Shown here: piece after piece, positions 5,624-10,734 of the stretch
Position numbering within the stretch: position 1 is the stretch's first letter
How the letters are laid out: each line of letters starts with the position of its first letter
NCBI GenBank assembly: GCA_017305815.1
Contig: JAFKJZ010000439.1
Coordinates: 1-10,734 of the forward strand
Reading direction: 5' to 3'
Length of the DNA stretch: 10,734 nt
From: Hyphomicrobiales bacterium
Lineage (GTDB): Bacteria; Pseudomonadota; Alphaproteobacteria; Rhizobiales; Kaistiaceae
Notes under the pieces: model-generated
What the model was told of the DNA's origin: nothing
The model's input: only the letters and a program-made list of their open reading frames with translations
Databases searched by the model: none
Program-made: the position numbers and the translations under genes

Positions 5624-6025
5624 ATGATTCAGCGGGGCTACGCAACGCTGCTGGTTCCTTTGCTCATGTTCGCCGTCTTGCCGACGGTTGCGCGCGCCGC
5701 CGGCGATCCGGCACAGGGCGAAAAGGTGTTCCTGAAGTGCCGCGCCTGTCACCAGATCGGCGAGACGGCCAAGAACGCCGTCGGGCCGGAGCTGAACGGC
5801 CTGTTCGGCCGCAAGACCGGCTCGGTGCCCGGATACAGCTATTCGGCCGCCAACAAGAACTCCGGCATCGTCTGGGACGAGGCCATCTTCCGCGAATACA
5901 TCCAGAATCCAAAGGCCAAGATCCCCGGCACCAAGATGAGCTTCCCGGGGCTCAAGGATCAGACGGACATTGACAACGTCATCGCCTACCTGAAGCAGTT
6001 CGGGCCCGACGGCAAGAAGCAGTAG
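5624..6025 (+). CDS. Class I cytochrome c, mitochondrial/c2-like
   Basis: A 133-residue periplasmic electron carrier. Residues 1-25 are a Sec signal peptide (MIQRGYATLLVPLLMFAVLP, cleavage after VARA). The mature protein has one heme-binding C39-R-A-C42-H43 motif, 'VGPELNGLFGRKTGSVPGYS', the distal ligand Met105 in 'PGTKMSFPG' and a C-terminal 'NVIAYLKQF' helix, all typical of mitochondrial cytochrome c and bacterial c2. Heme is attached outside the membrane by the Ccm system. Start: ATG at 5624 has GGGAGG 7 bases upstream, and an upstream in-frame ATG would put 11 unlikely residues before the signal. It is the first gene before the oxidase subunits, 155 bases from coxB. That oxidase lacks a built-in heme c domain, so this protein is the natural donor (inference). 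Confidence 0.92.
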   Translation: MIQRGYATLLVPLLMFAVLPTVARAAGDPAQGEKVFLKCRACHQIGETAKNAVGPELNGLFGRKTGSVPGYSYSAANKNSGIVWDEAIFREYIQNPKAKIPGTKMSFPGLKDQTDIDNVIAYLKQFGPDGKKQ

Positions 6026-6180
6026 CCGGCCGCAGGGTCGCTGCAGCGGACGGTCCGGATCGGAGAGAGGCGGCGGGCGTGAAGCGTTCGTCGCCGCAAG
6101 GAATGACCGGGAGACGCCGGCCGCGTCTTCGGGTTCGTGCACGCATTCTGTTCCGACGCCGTCCGGCAGGGAGCAAGAGG

Positions 6181-7008
6181 ATGCTGATCGCGATAGTGCT
6201 GGCTCTGGTGGTCGTCGGCTCGGTGCTCTTCCATTTCCTGAGCCCGTGGTGGTTCACGCCGATCGCCTCGAACTGGGGCTATATCGACGATACCGTCAAC
6301 ATCACCTTCTGGATCACGGGCGCCGTCTTCGCCGCCGTCGTCCTCTTCCTCGCCTATTGCGTGCTGCGCTTCCGCCACCGCCCCGGCCGGCGCGCCGCCT
6401 ATGAGCCGGAGAACAAGCGGCTGGAGAGCTGGCTCGCGATCGGCACGGCGATCGGCGTCGCCGCCATGCTGGCGCCTGGGCTGGTCGTCTGGGCGCGCTT
6501 CATCCGCGTTCCGGCCGACGCCAGCGCGGTCGAGGTGGTCGGCCAGCAATGGCAATGGGCGTATCGGCTGCCCGGCAAGGACGGCAAGCTCGGCGCCGCC
6601 GACACGCGCGACGTCAGCGATACCAACCCGCTCGGCATCGATCCCGACGATCCGCGCGGCCGCGACGACGTCATCGTGCAGGGTGGCGAACTGCATCTGC
6701 CGGTCGGCAAGCCGGTGGCGTTGCTGCTGCGTTCGCTCGACGTGGTGCATGATTTCTTCGTGCCGGAGTTCCGCGCCAAGATGGACATGATCCCCGGCTC
6801 GGTCACCTATTACTGGCTGACGCCGACGCGCACCGGCAGCTTCGAGGTGCTGTGCGCCGAGCTCTGTGGCGTCGGCCATCCCTATATGCGCGGGCTCGTC
6901 GTGGTCGAGCCCGAGGCCGACTACCAGGCCTGGCTCGCCCAGCAGCAGACCTTCGAGCAGATGCAACCCGCCAAGACGAGCGCGCTCCAGACGGGAGCGC
7001 TGCGATGA
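6181..7008 (+). CDS. coxB: Cytochrome c oxidase subunit II
   Basis: A 275-residue membrane protein that accepts electrons from cytochrome c at the binuclear CuA centre and passes them to heme a. Hydrophobic helices lie at about 2-21, 42-62 and 85-105, one more than the usual two. The periplasmic cupredoxin domain follows: 'GQQWQWAY' at 121-128 (aromatic entry patch), His190 in 'VVHDFFVPEF' and 'CAELCGVGHPYM' at 225-236, supplying Cys225, Glu227, Cys229, His233 and Met236. All CuA ligands are present. An acidic insert at 139-165 ('GIDPDDPRGRDD') is unlike standard mitochondrial-type subunit II. There is no CXXCH, so it is not a caa3 fusion. Start: ATG 6181 has GGAG 7 bases upstream. A GTG at 6079 would add 34 Arg-rich residues with markedly lower G/C at third positions. 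That longer form remains possible. Confidence 0.9.
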   Translation: MLIAIVLALVVVGSVLFHFLSPWWFTPIASNWGYIDDTVNITFWITGAVFAAVVLFLAYCVLRFRHRPGRRAAYEPENKRLESWLAIGTAIGVAAMLAPGLVVWARFIRVPADASAVEVVGQQWQWAYRLPGKDGKLGAADTRDVSDTNPLGIDPDDPRGRDDVIVQGGELHLPVGKPVALLLRSLDVVHDFFVPEFRAKMDMIPGSVTYYWLTPTRTGSFEVLCAELCGVGHPYMRGLVVVEPEADYQAWLAQQQTFEQMQPAKTSALQTGALR

Positions 7009-7088
7009 CGATCGATCGTTGCGACGGCGACGGCAGGAGAGGGACGGGGGAGGGCTCGACGCCACGCCCCCGCAACGCAGCGGGGTGA
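7005..7088 (+). CDS. Possible 27-residue mini-ORF between coxB and coxA
   Basis: The ATG overlaps the coxB stop (ATGA), and GGAG lies 7 bases upstream inside coxB. The frame codes for a polar peptide that starts MTIDRCDGDG and ends PRPRNAAG, with a TGA at 7086-7088. It is in the same frame as coxA, whose ATG follows 6 bases later. It may couple translation of subunit II to subunit I, or be the remnant of a longer coxA N-terminus. It resembles no known protein, and its composition could arise by chance in GC-rich DNA. Without it, the 86-base gap contains a possible CGGGGG/CCCCCG stem (7045-7050 with 7067-7072). Confidence 0.3.
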   Translation: MTIDRCDGDGRRGTGEGSTPRPRNAAG

Positions 7089-7094
7089 CGGCTC

Positions 7095-8900
7095 ATGGTC
7101 GATGTCACGTATGGCGAACCGGTAGCGGGCGGGCACGACGCCGAGGCGCCGCATGAAGGCGGCGAACTCGATCTCTACCACCCGAAGAGCTGGGTGACGA
7201 AATACGTCTTCTCGCAGGACGCCAAGGTCATCGCGGTTCAATATGGACTGACGGCAATGGCGATCGGGCTGGTGGCGCTGGTGCTGTCCTGGCTGATGCG
7301 GCTGCAACTCGCCTTTCCCGGCCTGCTGCCCTTCCTCGATGCCGACCACTATTACCAGTTCATCACCATGCACGGCATGATCATGGTGGTGTACCTGCTG
7401 ACCGCGCTCTTCCTCGGCGGCTTCGGCAACTACCTGATCCCGCTGATGCTCGGGGCGCGGGACATGATGTTCCCCTATCTCAACATGCTTTCCTACTGGA
7501 TTTACCTGGTCGCGGTGCTGCTGCTCGCCGCCGGCTTCTTCGTGCCGGGCGGCCCGACCGGCGCCGGCTGGACGCTCTATCCGCCGCAGGCGATCCTCGC
7601 CAACACGCCCGGCCAGCAATGGGGCATCATCGTGATGCTGGCCTCGCTGATGCTGTTCATCATCGGCTTCACCATGGGCGGGCTCAACTATGTCGTCACC
7701 GTGCTGCAGGGGCGCACGCGCGGCATGACGCTGATGCGGATGCCGCTGACGATCTGGGGCATCTTCACCGCCACGGTGATGGCGCTGCTCGCCTTCCCCG
7801 CGCTTTTCGTCGGCGCGGTGATGATGCTGTTCGACCGGCTGTTCGGCACCAGCTTCTTCATGCCGGCGATCGTCGTAACCGGCGAGCAGGCGCCTTATGC
7901 CGGCGGCAGCCCGATCCTGTTCCAGCACCTGTTCTGGTTCTTCGGCCATCCCGAGGTCTATATCGTCGCGCTGCCGGCCTTCGGCATCGTCTCCGACCTC
8001 ATCAGCACGCACGCCCGCAAGAACATCTTCGGCTACCGGATGATGGTCTGGGCGATCGTCATCATCGGCGCGCTCTCCTTCGTGGTGTGGGCGCACCACA
8101 TGTATGTCAGCGGCATGAATCCGGGCTTCGGCTTCTTCTTCGCCACGACGACGCTGATCATCGCGGTGCCGACCGCGCTCAAGGTCTACAACTGGGTGCT
8201 GACGCTCTGGCGCGGCGACATCCATTTCACCGTGCCGATGCTGTTCGCGCTCGGCTTCATCGTCACCTTCGTCAATGGCGGGCTGACCGGGCTGTTCCTC
8301 GGTAATGTCGTCGTCGACGTGCCGCTCTCCGATACGATGTTCGTGGTGGCGCATTTCCACATGGTGATGGGGGTCGCGCCGATTCTCGTGATCTTCGGCG
8401 CCCTCTATCACTGGTATCCGAAGATCACCGGGCGGATGCTGAACCCGACGCTCGGCAAGATCCATTTCTGGATCACCTTCCTCGGCGCCTACGCCATCTT
8501 CTTCCCGATGCACTATCTCGGCCTGCTTGGCGTGCCCCGGCGCTATTACGAGATGGGCGACACTGCTTTCGTGCCCCATTCGGCGGCGGTGCTGAACGTC
8601 TGGATCACGGTCGCGGCCCTCATCGTCGGTGCGACGCAGGTGCTGTTCCTGTTCAATCTCGCCTGGAGCGTCAGGCACGGCCGCGAGGCCGGCGGCAATC
8701 CGTGGCGGGCGACCACGCTCGAATGGCAGACCCCGGAGACGCCGCCGGCACATGGCAACTGGGGCGCCGAGCTGCCGGTCGTCTATCGCTGGGCCTACGA
8801 CTATTCCGTGCCGGGGGCGGCGGAGGATTTCGTGCCGCAGAACCAGCCGGGACTGGATCCGGACATGCCGGGCCATGCCGTCGCGGAGGGCGCGCGATGA
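7095..8900 (+). CDS. coxA: Cytochrome c oxidase subunit I, A-type heme-copper oxidase
   Basis: A 601-residue, twelve-helix catalytic subunit (EC 7.1.1.9) that reduces O2 to water and pumps protons. Ligands: His93 ('TMHGM') and His422 for heme a; His420 ('VVAHFHMVMG') for heme a3; His285 ('FFGHPEVY'), His334 and His335 ('WAHHMY') for CuB. Tyr289 is placed for the His-Tyr cross-link. The D-channel entry Asp123 ('GARDMMFPYLN'), Glu287 and K-channel Lys363 ('TALKVYNW') are present, so it is an A-type pump. The first 35 residues are hydrophilic; the C-terminus (about 530-601) is a hydrophilic tail, and no subunit III is fused. GGGGTGA ends 6 bases before the ATG as the ribosome site. The TGA stop overlaps the ATG of the next gene. 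The redox spectrum cannot be read from sequence, but aa3 is expected. Confidence 0.97.
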   Translation: MVDVTYGEPVAGGHDAEAPHEGGELDLYHPKSWVTKYVFSQDAKVIAVQYGLTAMAIGLVALVLSWLMRLQLAFPGLLPFLDADHYYQFITMHGMIMVVYLLTALFLGGFGNYLIPLMLGARDMMFPYLNMLSYWIYLVAVLLLAAGFFVPGGPTGAGWTLYPPQAILANTPGQQWGIIVMLASLMLFIIGFTMGGLNYVVTVLQGRTRGMTLMRMPLTIWGIFTATVMALLAFPALFVGAVMMLFDRLFGTSFFMPAIVVTGEQAPYAGGSPILFQHLFWFFGHPEVYIVALPAFGIVSDLISTHARKNIFGYRMMVWAIVIIGALSFVVWAHHMYVSGMNPGFGFFFATTTLIIAVPTALKVYNWVLTLWRGDIHFTVPMLFALGFIVTFVNGGLTGLFLGNVVVDVPLSDTMFVVAHFHMVMGVAPILVIFGALYHWYPKITGRMLNPTLGKIHFWITFLGAYAIFFPMHYLGLLGVPRRYYEMGDTAFVPHSAAVLNVWITVAALIVGATQVLFLFNLAWSVRHGREAGGNPWRATTLEWQTPETPPAHGNWGAELPVVYRWAYDYSVPGAAEDFVPQNQPGLDPDMPGHAVAEGAR

Positions 8901-9601
8901 GCCTGATCCTTGCCTTTCTCGCCGTCATCATCCTGATCGCCTTCGCCTGGCTCTGGCGTCAGGGCATCCTTGCGAAGCCCTGGCTGGAGACCGGTGTCGT
9001 CGGCCGCTTTCCCGCCGCTGATCCGTCGGGCGCTCGCGTGGCCAAGGTCGGCCTCGCCGTCTTCCTCGCCGTGGTCGGCTCGCTCTTCGCGCTCACCATC
9101 AGCGCCTATCTGATGCGAGCCAGCCTCGGCGACTGGGAAGCGGTGCGGATGCCCGGCATCCTCTGGATCAATACCGGGGTGCTGGCGCTGAGCAGCCTCT
9201 CGCTTGAAACGGCGCGGCTCGCCGCCGGGCGCGACGATGCGGACGGGGTGCGGGCCGGCGTGCTGGCGGCAGGCGCCACCGCGGCGCTCTTCGTCATCGG
9301 CCAGTTGATCGCCTGGCGGCAGCTCGAGATCGAGGGCTACTATCTCGCGACCAATCCGGCGAATGCCTTCTTTTACCTGATCACCGCCCTACACGGGCTG
9401 CATGTCCTCGGCGGGCTGGCGGCGCTCGGCCGCGTCACCTGGCGCATGCAGCGCGGCGCCGGCGTCGCGCAACTGCGGCTCGGCGTCGAGCTCTGCGCCA
9501 CCTACTGGCACGCGCTGCTGCTGATCTGGCTGGTGCTGCTCGGACTGCTGGCGAACTGGCTCGGCGACTTCGTCGCCATCTGCCGCCAGCTCCTGACGTG
9601 A
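8897..9601 (+). CDS. Divergent cytochrome c oxidase subunit III-like protein (first copy)
   Basis: A 234-residue membrane protein of the heme-copper oxidase subunit III family, with about six hydrophobic segments (2-19, 49-73, 87-106, 119-141, 155-178, 199-225). Residues 50-74 ('KVGLAVFLAVVGSLFALTIS') align with the helix after residue 43 of the next gene product, so the first segment is an N-terminal addition. 'ALHGLHVLGG' (His166, His169) and 'ATYWHALLLIW' (His205) match the 'GFHGTHV' and 'GLYWHFVDLVW' signatures. The conserved membrane Glu of the Q-x-x-E motif is missing: 'QLIAW' with Ala139 replaces 'QAFEW'. The ATGA overlap with coxA implies translational coupling. It ends 10 bases before the next subunit III gene. 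It probably forms a structural part of the complex; two subunit III-type genes recall coxO and coxP of Bradyrhizobium. Confidence 0.85.
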   Translation: MSLILAFLAVIILIAFAWLWRQGILAKPWLETGVVGRFPAADPSGARVAKVGLAVFLAVVGSLFALTISAYLMRASLGDWEAVRMPGILWINTGVLALSSLSLETARLAAGRDDADGVRAGVLAAGATAALFVIGQLIAWRQLEIEGYYLATNPANAFFYLITALHGLHVLGGLAALGRVTWRMQRGAGVAQLRLGVELCATYWHALLLIWLVLLGLLANWLGDFVAICRQLLT

Positions 9602-9611
9602 GGAGGCGCAC

Positions 9612-10346
9612 ATGACCGATCATCCCGCCGATCTCGCCCCTTCAACTGCCGCCGGCGGCCGTCGCGCCGCTTCCGGCTGGCCGAGCTTCCTCGCCGACTG
9701 GGCCTCGGACCGCAACGCCTTCAAGGGCGTGTCGTGGGGCAAGGCGATGATGTGGGTGTTCCTGCTCTCCGACACCTTCGTCTTCGGCTGCTTCCTCGTC
9801 GCCTACATGACGGTGCGGATGTCGACGACCGTGCCATGGCCGAACCCCAGCGAAGTGTTCGCGCTTCAGATCGGCGGCACCGAGGTGCCGCTGATCCTGA
9901 TCGCGATCATGACCTTCGTGCTGATTTCCAGCTCGGGCACCATGGCGCTGGCGGTGCACTATGGCTATCTGCGCGAGCGGCGAAAGGCCGGGACACTGAT
10001 GCTGGTGACGGCGCTGTTCGGCGCCTGCTTCGTCGGCATGCAGGCATTCGAGTGGACCAAGCTGATCCGCGAGGGCGTCCGGCCCTGGAGCAATCCTTGG
10101 GGCGCGCCGCAGTTCGGCTCGACCTTCTTCATGATCACCGGCTTCCACGGCACCCATGTCACTGTCGGCGTGATCTTCCTGATCATCCTGGCGCGCAAGG
10201 TGCTGCGCGGCGATTTCGACACCGGCCGGCGCGGCTTCTTCACCAGCCGCAAGGGCCGCTACGAGACGATCGAGATCATGGGCCTGTACTGGCACTTCGT
10301 CGATCTCGTCTGGGTCTTCATCTTCGCCTTCTTTTACCTCTGGTAG
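9612..10346 (+). CDS. coxC: Cytochrome c oxidase subunit III (second copy)
   Basis: A 244-residue membrane protein with about five helices (43-68, 91-115, 126-147, 172-195, 224-243). Subunit III stabilises the catalytic core and helps feed the D proton channel. Family signatures are 'VFLLSDTFVFGCFLVAYM' at 49-66, 'GMQAFEW' at 142-148 with the conserved membrane Glu147 (the carbodiimide-reactive site in mitochondrial subunit III), 'GFHGTHVTVG' at 177-186 and the C-terminal 'EIMGLYWHFVDLVWVFIF'. It lacks the first two helices of seven-helix subunit III, as is common for this short bacterial class. A consensus AGGAGG lies 5 bases before the ATG. It sits between the divergent subunit III-like gene (10 bases upstream) and the subunit IV gene (9 bases downstream). 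Confidence 0.93.
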   Translation: MTDHPADLAPSTAAGGRRAASGWPSFLADWASDRNAFKGVSWGKAMMWVFLLSDTFVFGCFLVAYMTVRMSTTVPWPNPSEVFALQIGGTEVPLILIAIMTFVLISSSGTMALAVHYGYLRERRKAGTLMLVTALFGACFVGMQAFEWTKLIREGVRPWSNPWGAPQFGSTFFMITGFHGTHVTVGVIFLIILARKVLRGDFDTGRRGFFTSRKGRYETIEIMGLYWHFVDLVWVFIFAFFYLW

Positions 10347-10355
10347 GAGGTTCGC

Positions 10356-10727
10356 ATGGCCGAAGCGATCGTTCATGCCGATATCGGCAAGCCCGCCGGG
10401 GAGCCGCCGCCCGCCGACGTGCAGCACCATCCGGTCAAGCTCTATCTCGCCGTCTGGGCCTGGCTGTTCGTGCTCAGCGCCTGTTCCTACCTGGTCGATT
10501 ATGTCGGCCTGCATGGCTGGCTGCGCTGGACGCTGATCGTGCTGTTCATGCTGCTGAAGGCAGGGCTGATCGTCGCCATCTTCATGCACATGGCCTGGGA
10601 GCGGCTGACGCTGATCTACGCCATCCTGCTGCCGCCGCTGCTGGTTCTGGTCTTCGTCGCCATCATGGCGTCGGAGGCGAACTACACGCTTCTGACGCGG
10701 CTGCTCTATTACGGCGGCGGCAACTAG
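10356..10727 (+). CDS. Cytochrome c oxidase subunit IV family protein
   Basis: A 123-residue accessory membrane protein of a prokaryotic subunit IV family, found at the end of bacterial oxidase operons. A hydrophilic N-terminus (1-26, with 'HHPVKLYLAVW' leading into the membrane) is followed by three helices at about 29-49, 57-78 and 84-104. The family signature 'LLKAGLIVAIFMHMAWER' at 66-83 (Lys68, His78) spans the end of helix two and the next loop. A strong AGGAGG lies 5 bases before the ATG. The gene follows subunit III after 9 bases and is surely co-transcribed. It lies in the small structural-subunit position and has no redox ligands of its own. Only 7 bases remain before the window edge, so no terminator can be judged. 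Confidence 0.88.
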   Translation: MAEAIVHADIGKPAGEPPPADVQHHPVKLYLAVWAWLFVLSACSYLVDYVGLHGWLRWTLIVLFMLLKAGLIVAIFMHMAWERLTLIYAILLPPLLVLVFVAIMASEANYTLLTRLLYYGGGN

Positions 10728-10734
10728 CCGCCCG

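Noticed and set aside
7018..7076. GTTGCG/CGCAAC and CGGGGG/CCCCCG stems in the coxB-coxA gap as a terminator
   Set aside because: The two stems compete for the same bases, no T run follows, and a terminator here would cut subunit I off its operon. At most it is a minor RNA structure.
6921..8876. Minus-strand frame of 651 codons opposite coxA
   Set aside because: His/Asp/Glu/Arg-rich antisense shadow of subunit I; the plus strand carries every ligand of the oxidase.

Overview
The window is high-GC DNA with strong G/C preference at third codon positions. Gene content (SsuC-type ABC permease with thiM, a rhodanese, MntP, an aa3-type cytochrome oxidase operon) and protein style suggest an alphaproteobacterium of the Hyphomicrobiales/Rhizobiales type. 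This placement is inferred from protein resemblance only. No insertion sequence, phage gene, tRNA, rRNA or CRISPR array is visible, and no gene-free stretch exceeds 300 bases.

Left part (1-3295, all on the minus strand). Transcription runs right to left: a 30-residue peptide gene whose N-terminus looks like a lasso-type RiPP leader, a two-domain rhodanese-like sulfurtransferase, then a tight group of thiM (hydroxyethylthiazole kinase), an ABC permease and the start of a periplasmic substrate-binding protein that runs off the left edge. The last three look like one operon for salvage of a thiamine precursor. I find no TPP riboswitch in front of it.

Middle part (3537-5346). A 206-residue protein of unknown function is followed by a yybP-ykoY manganese riboswitch and mntP, a manganese exporter. 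The riboswitch lies between a TTGACA-type promoter and a GTG start, with a possible ribosome-site hairpin after it. A NIPSNAP-family gene converges on mntP from the minus strand, and a GC hairpin separates the two.

Right part (5480-10727, plus strand). An AT-rich promoter region precedes a secreted class I cytochrome c, then subunit II (coxB), subunit I (coxA), two consecutive subunit III-type genes and a subunit IV-type gene of a heme-copper oxidase. The genes from coxA onward overlap or lie 9-10 bases apart. Subunit I carries all heme, CuB, D-channel and K-channel residues of an A-type proton-pumping oxidase. Subunit II has the full CuA site but no fused heme domain, so the cytochrome c encoded just upstream is the obvious electron donor. 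The layout resembles the alternative oxidase cluster described as coxMNOP in Bradyrhizobium.

The points most worth a second look are the orphan RiPP-like peptide, the riboswitch and its expression platform, an 84-base mini-ORF in frame with coxA and separated from it by one TGA, loss of the conserved Glu in one of the two subunit III paralogues, and the atypical substrate pocket of the rhodanese.
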